From assembly GCA_039090855.1 (NCBI GenBank), contig CM077024.1, forward strand, positions 65,495,594-65,559,593: DNA of 64,000 bases. The letters are read 5' to 3'. How positions within the stretch are numbered: the stretch's first letter is position 1; each line of letters begins with the position of its first letter. This document shows, in pieces, positions 42,437 through 53,990 of the stretch. The notes under the pieces were generated by a model. It made no database searches. It was not told the DNA's origin and saw nothing but the letters and a program-made list of their open reading frames with translations. Position numbers and translations under genes: made by a program. This DNA is from Macrothele yani. Taxonomy: Eukaryota; Arthropoda; Arachnida; Araneae; Macrothelidae.

Positions 42437-43137
42437 GCATATGCATTTTATTTTTATACAACTCTGCCGGCCATGTTGTCAATGATCTGCAGCACAAACC
42501 ACACATGCAAGGAGAATGAACATGTGCTTGCTAGTTCACTGGTCTGTGCTTATCACGCAAGCTGTAACGTCATCATGTTTCCCGTGCGCTGGTCCACGTG
42601 ATGCAGCACAAATGGGTTTCAGTTGATCACGCATCATATTTTTCACACAAAACTCACACATACTTTGGCGCAAGGATGTGGCCATCAGTTGGTCACCGCA
42701 GACTTGCCTTTGCCACAAGTCTCTTTACCATCCTACCAGTACCATCCCAAGGACCCTTGCCATGACTTGCAGCACAAAAGTGACACTCATCATCCACACC
42801 AAAGTCTTGTTTATGCTTACATAAGTTATAAAAATTATTTCTGTTCTTATATTGTGCTCCTGAGCCATCCGAGAAATATTTAGTTCTTCAGATTTGGGTT
42901 GCACATTTGGGCAAATGGAACCAGCAAGATTTGGGTTGAATGTTTGGACAAATGGGACCATTTGCATTTGGAAAGCATAAACAGCAGTTGTATTGTGTAT
43001 AATGCAGTCACTTATAATACAAAGGCTTTTGATGAATAGATCATCTGCAGAATCAATCTTAAAACAAACACAAAAGGGATGGACAGTGGCTTGGGGAAGA
43101 TAAAGGAAATGCATATAGCCTAACTTTTCACAAAAAA
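42437..43137. other. Non-coding stretch
   Basis: No gene seen. A roughly 42-bp near-duplication (GATTTGGGTTG...GGCAAATGGAACC / GGACAAATGGGACC) lies at about 42891-42962. Confidence 0.5.
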
Positions 43138-43139
43138 TA

Positions 43140-44529
43140 CACTCATGGACAATGAAATTTGCGCACCTAGAAGAAAAAATGCTACAACTGTGAAACTTTG
43201 CAAATAGCTAAAGTGCATGCTGGTATGCAAATGATCCACATTTGGTGCGAGTGCACATGACCGCATACCCTGTGGTGATGCTGCAAGCATGAACTGGCAG
43301 CCTCATAAACTGGCGTGCAGTCAATAACCCCATGAAAGCAATAAGCACCGGCCGACGCAAGCAAGAGTACAGAGTGACATGAATGCCAGGTAGATGCCAG
43401 AAACATCAATTTACGCAACTTATGGACTTTGAGAGAGGCCCGATCATCGGGCTGAAAACCACAGGGTAGTCAGCGTGCTGTATAGCCCGCCACATGGATC
43501 GTTCTGACCATACCATCCGACTGCGTTGGGAACAGTGGACACATGACAGCACTGCCACATGGCAGAGCAGCTCCAGATGGCCTAGGAGGACCACCAGTAG
43601 AGAGGATCGACAGATCATGGGCCATTCGCCACTATACAGGCAAACGTAGTGGCTCCTGTGTGCCCATGAACTATTTTCCCTATGCCTCGCAGAAGCAAAT
43701 CTGCGATCCCAGCGCCCCTTACGTGTGCTGCCATTAACAGTGGTACATCGCTGACTCCTTGTGCAGCGGTGTCAGGCCAGAGCGATGTGGAACACCACAG
43801 ACTTGCGACGTGTGGTGTTTAGTGATTAGTGCCGCTTTGTTTTGGGGACAGATGAGCATCGTGTCTGGGTATGGAGGTCCGCGGGTCAACGGCACAATCC
43901 CAGCCTCGCTATCGAGCGCCACACATCTCCCACTGCAGCCATTGTGGTCTGGGGAGCCATTGCCTATGATAGCCAATTAGCTCTAGTAGTGGTACATGGA
44001 TCATTGACGGGCCAGGGGTATGTGGATCAGATCCTACGGTCCCATGTGCTTCCATTCCTGCTGGCCGGGATTCAGGGTGCGCTATACCAGCAGGATAATG
44101 CCCGCCTGCACGCAGCTCGAGTTGCCCAGGACTACGTACGTCATGTCCAGACACTTTCATGGCATGCCCGTTCCCCGGACATGTCCCCTATCGAGCATGT
44201 GCGACAGGTTGAAACAACGGCTGCCACCGTGCAGCACTATCTGGGATTTGGAGCACACCGTCCAGCACATGTGGGCCAGTCTGCCGCAGGACAATATCAG
44301 GCATCTGTTCACTTCCATGCCGGACCATATAGCAGCATGTATCGCCGCACGAGGTGGTGCAATGTGCTATTGAAGGTGACCGGACTACGTGACACAGATC
44401 CCTCTGTAATTATCCTGCAGCTCTGTTTTTGTTATCATGTGTATCATTCTTCTGCATCATTACATCCATAAAATTTCAGTTCAATCCGATGCTTCCTTTT
44501 TAGTGTGCAAATTTCAATGTCCGTCAGTG
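43140..44529 (+). mobile_element. Tc1-like transposon with TIRs and TA duplication
   Basis: Ends CACTCATGGACAATGAAATTTG at 43140 and the complement of CAAATTTCAATGTCCGTCAGTG at 44529, with TA on both sides (43138-43139; 44530-44531). 1390 bp. Confidence 0.92.
43400..44375 (+). pseudogene. Tc1-like transposase (IS630 type), decayed
   Basis: The N-terminal HTH half is readable only in pieces (RIIGLKTTG, DHTIRLRWEQWTHDSTATWQS-like, 43440-43560; GSGRPRRTTSRED-like, about 43590). The core follows: CFGDR..HRVWVWRSAGQRHNP (about 43850; the first-Asp site SDES is disturbed by a shift), AAIVVWGAIAYDSQLALVVVHGSLTGQGYVDQIL, ALYQQDNARLH (second Asp, 44080) and WHARSPDMSPIEHV (Glu, 44165). After a frameshift near 44200 it continues to DHIAACIAARGGAMCY at 44373, the normal end. 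GC content is higher than the surroundings, as for other Tc1 copies here. Inactive. Confidence 0.85.
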
Positions 44530-44531
44530 TA

Positions 44532-45693
44532 TGATCAGTTCGTCTATTTTCAAAATTCTGTTTACCATTTTAAAATTATTACGTCACAAATTAATGGAAT
44601 GAGGCCATTTTAAGCCTGTTATCATAATGATATGTTTTCATATAGTTATTTGTTGAAATATTTGACAACCTGTAACATGAACATCAGTGCTAACCCCAAA
44701 TGAAACTCAAAAGGTTTTACTAAGTACTAGCAGGAGTATCCATGGCCAAAATTTCGAATATTTTGTAGGTTCTCTTTTGAGATATTTGACCTTGAAATTC
44801 ACAAATTTTGGAAATTTCCCAATTTCAGAACTAAAAAAGAACGAACAATTTCACATTACAAAACTAAAAAGCGCTTCCGACCCAGGATTTATTTCACCCT
44901 GGCTGGAAACCCTTTGAATCATAATTCTTGTACAAAAAAAAATCCCACTCTGTGGTTTCAAGCCCATTTCATTTCACGGACCTTTAAAATTGCTAATTAT
45001 GATGGCTAAATTTATGCCCATTAAAGTTCCAGTTTTTAAAGTCTTATCTTACATATATATACATTTTCTGAAAGGCCAGGATCTCTGCTTTAAGTCAGTG
45101 AAATCCAGAATAATCTATCTATAATAGAAACCACACAGCGGCCTTTTTTTCAAAACAGCAGCAAACGCTTGTTTTTGCTTGCCACAGTGAAGAAAAATTA
45201 GTCTAAATCCAAAATGGTGGCAGATAAAAAAATAAAAATAGTTTTGATCAAGTCACTAGCAAGGCCATCTATGGTGAAAATATAAAAAAAATCATGTATG
45301 GTCACGCAACCATTTAATATAAAATTAAGCGATTTCACTTGGAATGACCCAGCAACTAATCAGACCACCTGCATCTCCAGGCCTCAATATTATTAAATGG
45401 TTCTAAAAATATCTCGAGCAAAAGGTCAGATCACACTATCCATCTCCAACATCAATGGCACACTTAGGACATATTTTCTTGGAATAATGGTCGAAATTTC
45501 ATTATTGTATGTGCATGACATTTTGCAAGTCTACTCCAAGTTGAATTGCTTCTGTTCTAAAAGCAAGAGGTGGGCCTACAGCTTATTAATAAAAAGTTCA
45601 CAGTTAATCCTCAGTTGTGGGGCACATCTACAGATAATATATATAACTGGCACCTATGTAGTACTCAAAAGTCAAAATTATAGGAAAACTATA
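44532..45693. other. Non-coding stretch, no gene seen
   Basis: Frames at 44687-44917 and 45397-45786 show no known motif. The second runs into the TIR of the next element. Confidence 0.45.
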
Positions 45694-45880
45694 TACCGTA
45701 TGTACTCACGTATAAGTCGACCCCCACTTTCAAAGGAAAAAATCGTAAGAAATCGGAAACTCGCGTATAAGTCGATCATGGAATGAGAAAAAAAAAATTT
45801 CAATGAATTTATTCAAAAACATTTGAAAACAAAAAAAATTATATATATAATACTAAATTTAATTTGCATACCCAAAAATT

Positions 45881-46381
45881 TCATCGGAACCTTTCAAAAT
45901 CCGATTCTGAGTCAGACTCGCCAAACAGTTCAAAAAAGTCTTTCTCCGTCATTGGCGCATCATCATAAACATCAGTATTCCCATCTATGCCTGTGTCATC
46001 AGAATCACTGTCATCATCACTCATAAAAATCTCATCATCCTCTGTGCCATCAAGTTTGTCACTAATGCAACATTTCTTGAATGATTTCACGACCATTTCC
46101 GCAGGTATCGCATCCCAAGCATCCTTGACTCATCGCGCAATCAAAACGATATCCGGCTTCTTTAGATTTCCGCCCTTGGTTTCAGTCGGCAAATCGGAAC
46201 TTATCAGAGGTGTTTGTAAGGCAAGGCACGAAACCCTGAAATCTTCGGCGTCTCTTAACAGTGCCAATGCATAAACTCGAGACATCAATGAACATGTGTG
46301 GGTAACCCCCACCCCCCACCCCAGCACAACAAAAGTATTTCCATTACTACTAGTTCCTCTAATTATTATACTTATCAGCAA
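45881..46381 (-). pseudogene. Pogo/POGK-type transposase, C-terminal end
   Basis: Minus strand: TETKGGNLKKPDIVLIAR, a stop where W is expected, VKDAWDAIPAEMVVKSFKKCCISDKLDGTEDD, then an acidic tail (DDDSDSDDTGIDGN...SDSESDFERFR) to 45881. This continues the core cut at 49797 and is its normal family terminus. Confidence 0.88.
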
Positions 46382-47520
46382 AGCTGTTACCGATACTTCG
46401 AAAGATAAAATGGTTTCACTTTGGGAATTACTTACTACCTACCTATACCTTTTGCTCACAACAGTAAATTATTTTGGGGTTGAGCTTGCAGTATTAATTT
46501 GTTGCTAAGAAAATAAATTCCTTAGGTGAAATTTAAGTAACTTTGATTTCGACAACTACATGATATTGTCTTTAGCATATACCACACTAAGAATGTTAAT
46601 AAAAATTTTGCATTTGTATAAAATAAACCAATTACACACATAACATACCTTTTAAAAAAGTTTTGCCTTTCTTTCCAATTGCAAAATTACCCATTTGGAA
46701 AATGAATAAAAGAAAATCTGCAGTCAAGTTTTTATGTTACTAGAAGGGCAACTCCTCTTTTTCATGGGATATTGATCTTTTTTTAACAGAAATTTTAGTC
46801 GTTAAGTTTCAGTCATGTGGTATTGACCTAAAGTTCTATTTACTAATAAAATAACAGTATATTTAGCAAATTGGATGTTGATCTAAAGTTCCATTTATTA
46901 ATAAAAAAGACACTTCAGTCTGGTGTGGTGTTAATCTAAAGTTATATTTACTAATAAAATAACACTTTTTTAAAAAAATTTTCAATCTTCAATTGTTTTT
47001 TAGCGGAGACACTATCAGGCTGATGCTTACGTTTACAACATCCTTCATTTGCAGTGTCTTGTTTGTGTACTGAAGAGGAGAAGAACCTTTACTATTACAA
47101 GTAGCCGTTATAATTGCTCCAACAGGTTTTGGAGGCAGAACTGTAGTACATACTCCATTTATATATGCAGAAACATGATCCAGCTATATCAATTTTCCGA
47201 CACCATATCCCAGCTATCTCCTTCTGGGTGTCTTTTTTTTTCTAGCCAATCCCACAGGAATTTATTTTTGACCGAAGCCTCTAATGTCTTGAGATCGTCA
47301 GTTTTGGTTAAAAATTTCATCGTTGATGATGAACTTAACTTAAACTGAAATCGTGTAAGCTTTCAAATTCCAAAAAACATTCATAATATATCACACACAC
47401 ACAAAAAAAACCATCACTTTTGCCTAAACAAAAAACCACAAACGTTTCATCAGGGAAACAAAGACACCTCCTCTCCGTCACTGACTTACTAATACAATGT
47501 GGCAGGCTGCTCCCATGCGT
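46382..47520. other. Inserted non-coding stretch with a short tandem repeat
   Basis: Lies inside the split pogo element. At 46817-46963 three copies of a roughly 38-bp core (TAAAGTTCTATTTACTAATAAAATAAC) are spaced about 54 bp apart. No coding signal seen. Confidence 0.55.
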
Positions 47521-49296
47521 TAGGGTGTCCCAAAATTCAATGTAAAAAAAAATATTCTTAAAAAAGGTGGGTCTCACCCTCTAAAAAGTTTCTTCTACTC
47601 CTATTATTAAAATATATGAAGTTAGAGCTCATTTGGAAAACATTAAGAGGTCCCTCAAGGTCACACAAGCAACACTGATTTATGTGAAAATCTGGAATTT
47701 TAATCAAAAGCATAAGTGATGATCAATTATATATTTCATTTTCATTATTAATAAATTTTTAGTATCTATATAACAAAAAAATAATAAAAAGCATAATTAA
47801 ATATAAAAACATAATTAAAAGTTGTGTGTGCTTCTGTAGTGCAATTATATATCTATATATGATTTCTAAACCTTAACTGTAACCACTGGCATCACTTATT
47901 GCACCTTAACTGTGACTTTAAACTTTAACCGTAACCACTAGCATCACTTATTGCACATGTGTTGTTGTTTGTTCTATTGTATGTGTTGTCTTTTGCTGTT
48001 TGTTGAGATGGGTATTTTTGCTGTTTGTTGGATATTTCTATTGTATGTGTTGCATTTTTGCTGTTTTGTCCAGAAGAGAAATTTGTTTTAGTGTTTCTTT
48101 TTAATACAATGGCAAAACAAACTAGGAGTAGTAATTATGTATGGCTTGTTGGATATCCTACTGAATCAATAACAGGTTCACATCTGCCATCTGGAAGAGA
48201 TGTTATGACCAATTTTATGTACTTTCACCGTACTAAGAAGCTTTCGATCAGTGATAGTGCTGTTCTTGTAAACAATAAAATGTATGCGTATACATTCAAT
48301 CATGGTACACATGTCAGTCTATTGTAGATGCACCAGTGAACGTTTTACTGATACAAAGATTGCATGAATATGATGATATATAAATACGCAAAACAGGATT
48401 AAAGATGATTTTATGTCACTCCTGGTATTTAAGTGAAGAACTTGCCACTCTTTGTTTGTTTACAACACTTCTTAGTCCCAAGGAGAAATATATGTTGGTT
48501 AGTAAAATCAGTGAAAAAAAGAATTTGCACCAATTAAAGAAACTTCCTTTAAAATTTTATGACTTAAATATCTCTCGCAGCTTCTTTCACACTGCACAAA
48601 TAGACGACAGCTTCCTAAGCATGCCTGTTGAGAAATGGCCAGAAACACAATCTTTTAAAGAAGCTGAAGAAATTGTTAAACATTTGCCATGTGTTAATGA
48701 CTGTGCTGAGCGAGGCATAGCATTAATCGAAATTTTTAATGATGCAACAAAAGATGAAGAACAAAAACAGTATTTATTGCAGGTAGTTGAAATGCATAGA
48801 AAGAACTTTGCGAAGTGCAACCGTAAAGATCTTCAAGATATGTAAAAAATTATTAATTATGTTATTTATAGAATGTTATGCAATATTTTCCTCTTTATTA
48901 TCTTGTTAAACTTGACAGGTGAATTTTGCTGTAAAACATTCTTTTTACATTGCATTTTGCAATGTTGAATAAAGTTCGTTTTTTGTCATTTTTGTATTAA
49001 TTTTTCTTATATTTTCTACACTAAATATTACCAATAGGGTACATTTTTTAGAAACTACATATTAAAAGCATGTAACATTTTAAATAAAAATATATATTTA
49101 AAAAATAATAATTTCGTAAGTAACTGTAAATAATTATCGAATTAAAACTATTTTTTAAACTTTTTGGCGACCTTGAGGGACCTCTAAATATTTTTTTTAA
49201 GCTGAAATTTTACAGGAGATTTTAAGTACACCAAATGAAACTTTTTAGGGGGTGAGAGTCAAAATATTTAAAAATTTATTTTTTTGGGACACCCTA
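47521..49296 (+). mobile_element. Second TAGGGTG element, internally deleted, 8-bp TSD
   Basis: Starts TAGGGTGTCCCAAAA at 47521 and ends with the complement at 49296. TSD CCATGCGT / CCACGCGT (47513-47520; 49297-49304). TIRs are about 145 bp, ending near AGAGGTCCCTCAAGGTC on both sides. The 1776-bp body holds only the N- and C-terminal parts of a protein. Termini, TSD length and protein ends align with the 39084-42428 element. Confidence 0.9.
48109..48845 (+). pseudogene. Protein of the second TAGGGTG element (N- and C-terminal parts)
   Basis: The start at 48109 reads MAKQTRSSNYVWLV..GSHLPSGRDVMTNFMYFHRTKKLSISDSAVLVNNKMYAY. The LPxxxDVM and A.xV..K pattern matches NVLPMYEDVMRHYY..AAEIASIVADKV in the larger element. 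After stops at 48325-48400 a second open part (48405-48845) reads WYLSEELATLCLFTTLLSPKEKYMLV, VEKWPETQSFKEAEEIVKHLPCVNDCAERGIALIEIF and DEEQKQYLLQVVEMHRKNF. Its PC....AER..ALI region parallels MPCHSQAVERMVKIV of the other element. The middle, with the candidate first Asp, is missing, so this is an internal deletion derivative. Similar peptides occur, as far as I recall, as uncharacterised proteins in arthropods. Confidence 0.7.
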
Positions 49297-49304
49297 CCAC
49301 GCGT

Positions 49305-49796
49305 AGGTGCAGACGCGTGAGTGACGTACTTTATTTGCTTTGACCTCCCCCCCTCTCCAAGTTCGAATTCCACAGCACTCATCAGAGCGAAAAACCGTTT
49401 TTTTTTTTTTTGCATCGAGGAGCAGAAGCGCCGACGAAATGACTGAGAATTTGCGCGCATGCCCTTCCCACAGAACAACGAACAACCACAGCACGAACTG
49501 CCGGCTTCATGTCGAGACTTCGTGCGTCAAGCTCAAGTCGGCTGCATCGGCGAGGAAGACAATATTATTATCACATTAATTCATTGGTGAAAAGCAATTT
49601 TTTTTTTAGTAACTACTTTTGCCATGAATCGTATTTAATTTTTTTTTTTTTTGCTTTGTCGCTTATTAGAACTCAAAATTTAACAGCCTTAAAAATGTCT
49701 TAAAAGCTAAACATCCGGAATTCCGGGTATGAAAGATCGCCCAAACACGGAAATCCGGGTTAGACCTGGAACACAAACAGCCCTGACTTATCCAAT
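49305..49796. other. Non-coding remainder inside the pogo element
   Basis: No gene recognised. It lies between the right TSD of the TAGGGTG element and the broken transposase core and may be part of another insertion. Confidence 0.4.
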
Positions 49797-50814
49797 CTGC
49801 CCAATACCTCCACACATTGTCCTTGAAGGGCTTATTAAGGAAGACATCTAGTGGTTGCAGAACAGATGTCAACCCACCTGGGATGACAGCAAGAGTTGTT
49901 TTTGAATTTTCTGCAGTTTTTTTCACTTCTGCACAACGGTGTGCAACAAACATATCCCACACCAAAAGAGAAGTTTTCCTCAAAAGTTCACCTGGCCTTT
50001 TGTTCCACACATTCTTTAACCAGTCAATTGTTCCAGATTCGTTCATCCATCCTTTTTCATGGGCACGAATGAGCACACCAGACGGAAAGACAACGCTTTT
50101 CGGCAGAGTTTTGCGTTTGAAAATAATTACCGGAGGTAGCTTACTGCCGTCGGCCAAACAGGAAAGAACAACCGTGAAACTGGATTTTTCGTGGCCAGTC
50201 GTTTTGATCAAGATATTTTTTTCACCCTTTTGGTTCACCGTCTTATTTCCAGGAAGGTCGAAACACATGGCGGTTTCATCCATGTTCCCTATTTGGGAAA
50301 GTTCAAAAGCAGTCTCTTTTCTCTTTTGAATTACATACTTTTGAAATTCCATTATCTTTGCTTCGAGGTCACGAGGTAACTTTTGTGCAATTTTGGTGCG
50401 CTGGCGTAGACACAACCCATAGCAGTTCATGAACCTTATGCGCCAACCTGGTGAGGCATGAAAAGTGTTATTTGCGGCTGCAAACTTTTAATCTTTTGCA
50501 AGCTTCATTGATCGCAAACATAAACCAGTTCGCGTTACAATGTAACCATTTTGTCTGCAGCCCACAATCCAATCATTCAAGACACTTTCCAGCTCTGGGA
50601 AAGATGTCGTTCCACGGGGCAGCGCCTTTGCGATTTTGGGATTTTCACCAAGTCCGTTTTTTTTTTTTTTACGCCAATCTCAAATCAGTTTTTTGTTTAT
50701 GCCAAATTGACGTGAAGCAGCACAGTTGTTAGTATTTTCTGCAAAAGAAACCACTTTCAACTTGAATCCTACATTATAGGACATCCGTTTCTTTACACAA
50801 TCCGTGTCACCCAT
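49797..50814 (-). pseudogene. Pogo/POGK-type transposase, N-terminus and DDE core
   Basis: Start ATG at 50814: MGDTDCVKKRMSYNVGFKLKVVSFAE..NNCAASRQFGINKKLI.DWRKKK, a psq-type HTH that binds the TIR. A second HTH region of CENP-B type follows with frameshifts (ELESVLNDWI, about 50600; SPGWRIRFMNCYGLCLRQRTKIAQKLP, 50450-50380). The DDE core reads QIGNMDETAMCFDLP (first Asp, 50300), GHEKSSFTVVLSCLADGSKLPPVIIFKRK, LLVWDMFVAHR (second Asp, about 49955), IPGGLTSVLQPLDVFLNKPFKD (third Asp, about 49850). The core is open from 50430 down to the break at 49797. The family gave rise to POGK/jerky-like host genes. This copy is broken by frameshifts and by the insertion. Confidence 0.9.
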
Positions 50815-51271
50815 AATAGGAGAAGCGAGACACGTGCGATTAAGAACAAGCAACACCTAACACTGGCTATCGCATGGCTCCGTTACGTCGAAGGTCAGCG
50901 CAACCAACTGGTAGTCGGAAGGGCGGAGCTTTCTATGCACGGCTGTGACTGCACTTTGGATACGCAAAGCCAGGAGAGAGGAGACTTTTCAAAGCGCAGA
51001 GAAATTCGGAGGGTCGCGATTTCGTAATTCTACCACATCAGTGTTTTTTCTTTCTTTCTTTCTTTTTTTTTTTTTTCTTTCGGAGGGTTGCGATTTCGTA
51101 ATTAATACCGCATCGGCATTTTTATTTCTTTTCGGATGGATTGCCTTTTGCCTCACGGGAAGAACTTTTGGACTTACGATTTTTTTAGACCTCGCATATA
51201 CGTTGACCCCATTACTTTGAAGCTCTCATTTTGTCCCAAATTTCTCAACTTATACGCGAGTATATATGGTA

Positions 51272-53254
51272 GTTCAATTATGCTTTTTTAAAATGCGATT
51301 TTTTTTTTATGGGAGAAGTTTGTTTTGCACTTTGTGAAATTAGTATTGAATGATGACACTGCTCTTTCTCCTCCTAAGACATTGTATATATCCTAGGTAA
51401 ATGACACTACCTTCCATCAGTCAATAGGGTTCCTTGTTTGTAGTCATAGGAGCAGTTCACTTCTCACCCTGTGAAGTTGTATTTGAAGGGTTACTTTAAC
51501 TTCTGCTTTCCTTGAGTAAACTTCCAGTTCTAACTAATCATGCAGAACTTAAGATGTCTTTTCATAGAAGCTACTGGCAATGTGCATTAGATAGTGCAAA
51601 TGGTTATTGTATATGACCTGGAAATGTTCTGCAAAACAAACAAAATGGCATTCAAACTTGCCAAACCACAACAAAAAAAAAAGACAGCTGTGGCACCACC
51701 CGTCGTGTCACACACACGGTAAGTGCAAACTTGCAGCCAAAAAGAGCACAAAGGCTGAAAAAGTTAAAGCTTAACCCTATAAATGACATCAGCGCATATG
51801 CACAATACACAACATTTCTTTCCATTTTTAGGCTTTTCCATGACCACGGAAAATCAAATCAAACTGATTAGTTGAAAATCAGCCTAACTTTAGGAAAATG
51901 ATACACCAATTTTTGGTAAAATTTATTTTAATCTACAGCTGGGCATTTATCACACATGTCCAAACTGTGACTCTTTTATAACATTCATGCAACTCATGAC
52001 AAAATAAGAGACAATAATTTTAAAGTTCTTTTATATGTACCTAAAAAAATATGTTATTTAAAAATTAAATTGCTCTCAATGATTCCACAGTGTATGCTAC
52101 CTTCACCGACATACTTGTACTTCCAGAGCAAACACAAAATCAAAAAGTAAGTAATAAGGAAGAATAAAAATTCCTTTTTTGTTGAATATTATCTTCACAT
52201 TTTGTGGCATCAATACAACAACCCAATGTTTTGGGCTTTTGGCCAACTGTGCATGCAGATGAGCTACACATTATCTCAGCGAATGATCTTGCTTCTAACC
52301 ACCTACTGTGCACTTGGTGGAGAGGGGAGGGGAAAAATTTTCTAGTGCAAGGCCTGCTAAATTTATGGTTGCAGAACAAGATGAAATGACAAGCATCAAA
52401 TCAATGAATAATCATTACACACAAGAGACATTCTGAGTTTCTCTCACAGAACATGTTCACAACTAACTTCCCTACTTGATATAAAGATTTCCTTATAAAA
52501 TTGTTGCATTACCTACCACTTGCATACTCAACATCTCACTATTATTTCTACTCTGCATTTATTTACTGCAAATGTTCTCCAGACAGCAGTGATTTTGTGG
52601 TAATAAGTTATTACACTTTTGTGTTATGCCCTTTTAATCTCCCATGTTGTTTTGTGTAAACCCCTGCATTCAAAGTTTATGAATTATTTCAAGGGAATTG
52701 TTTCTGTTTCTAAAGCCCTCTTTTAATATCTGTTAACAGTCAGAAAAACATGATATGAAGAAAAATTTTAAAATTTAACACAGAATGCAAAGAATTTTTT
52801 ATTTATAGATAAGTGTGGAAAACCAATGTGTCTCATATGCAAGGAATCATTATCTCATTATAAAATTAATAACTTAAAACATCATTAGGAAATCTATATG
52901 AAACTGGTAGTTTCAATTTTTTTTTTTTTTTTTTTTTTACTGGCATAGATAAACACAAATAGCTGTTGTGCTTCGACCGGAGAGAGTTTTCAAGTCTGTC
53001 AACCACAATAAACACTGCAGAACTGAAAATATTGTTTATCGTGCTTGATAGCCTTGCAAAAGACATTCAGTTGAAGCACGAAAGCTACACCAATAAAAAA
53101 TGGATTCAAACAACCAGTTCCAGAGCCCGGACCTTAACATAAGGAACTTCACAAAATGTGTATTTCTTTTGCACAAGATTTCACAAAACGTGCATTTCTG
53201 GTGGTGATTCTCTAATTGACTGCTTAACTGAAATTTGCTAGTTGTGCTAGGAGT
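51272..53254. other. Non-coding stretch, no gene seen
   Basis: About 2 kb with only short chance frames. A poly-T tract lies at about 52918-52939. I found no TE ends or motifs. Confidence 0.45.
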
Positions 53255-53990
53255 TAAGAATGGTCCCACGGGATTGGAAGGATGCTATCAATGTTCCCTT
53301 GTATAATGGAAAAGGTAATCAGACTGACTGCAAGAACTATTGTGGTATTTGCCTACTGAGTGTGCCAGCAAAAGTGTTTGGTAAGGTCGTTATTGAAAAA
53401 GTACGGTCTTACATCAGAGAAAGTGTGGAATGTTCAGAGTGGTTTTATGCCTGGTAAAGGCTGCACTAACCAAATGTTTGCATTACGTATGATGATTGAA
53501 AAGTATCTGGCTGTTGGTAAGAAAGTTTTTGCCGCCTTCATAGATTTAGAGAAAGCTTACGACAGAGTAAATAGCACATTTTTATGGAAGGTATTGAATG
53601 AATATAGTGTTACTGGGAATCTACTTAAGAGTGTAAAAGCCATGTATGCTGGCAGTAGAGCTTGTGTACGAGTGAATGATGTTTTATCAACATGACTTTC
53701 TATTGGTGCAGGAGTCAGACAAGGTTATGTAATGTCACCAAGACTGTTTAATATATTTATGGATGTGTGCATGAATGATGCCAAAATAGATAGTACTGGT
53801 TTAGGTCTTGGTGATATCCGTGTGTGCAGATTGCTGTATGCTGATGACACTGTCCTGTTGGCAGAGAGCAAAAGTGAGTTGCAGGGTATGTTGTCTCAGA
53901 TGTATGAAGTTTGCACAAAATTCAAAATGAGTATAAATAAGGCAAAAACCAAAGTTATGGTTTTTGAGAGAGGAACTGCTAGTACATACA
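53255..53990 (+). pseudogene. Outer LINE copy, RT domain (first part)
   Basis: A plus-strand non-LTR reverse transcriptase: MVPRDWKDAINVPLYNGKG..DCKNYCGICLLSV (finger), VQSGFMPGKGCTNQMFALRMM, KVFAAFIDLEKAYDRV (motif A, 53530), ACVRVNDVLST.LSIGAGVRQGYVMSPRLFNIFMD (motif B, 53710) and CRLLYADDTVLLAES (catalytic YADD, 53835). It breaks at MVFERGTAS (53987) where the inner LINE inserted, and resumes at 56131. One frameshift near 53390 and one stop at 53693. Both catalytic Asp remain. Endonuclease and upstream parts are absent. The clade is not settled (CR1/L2- or RTE-related). Confidence 0.88.

Larger units (their letters stand above)
45696..51269 (-). mobile_element. Pogo/POGK-type transposon, split by later insertions
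   Basis: TIRs CCGTATGTACTCACGTATAAG at 45696 and the complement of CTTATACGCGAGTATATATGG at 51269, with TA on both sides (45694-45695; 51270-51271). The transposase is on the minus strand: N-terminus and core at 50814-49797, C-terminus at about 46381-45881. The 3.4 kb between these is inserted material, including the TAGGGTG element at 47521-49296. Each end carries a second ACTCGCGTATAAGTCGA box about 55 bp inside, likely a transposase binding site. Confidence 0.88.

Noticed and set aside
45397..45786. 129-codon frame next to the pogo element
   Set aside because: It crosses the left TIR, so it cannot be one gene; no motifs.
53100..53254. Phrase AGAGCCCGGACCTTAACAT near 53123, similar to the Tc1 QSPDLNI codons at 62087
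   Set aside because: Only about 20 bases match and nothing else of a Tc1 transposase surrounds it, so no element was called.
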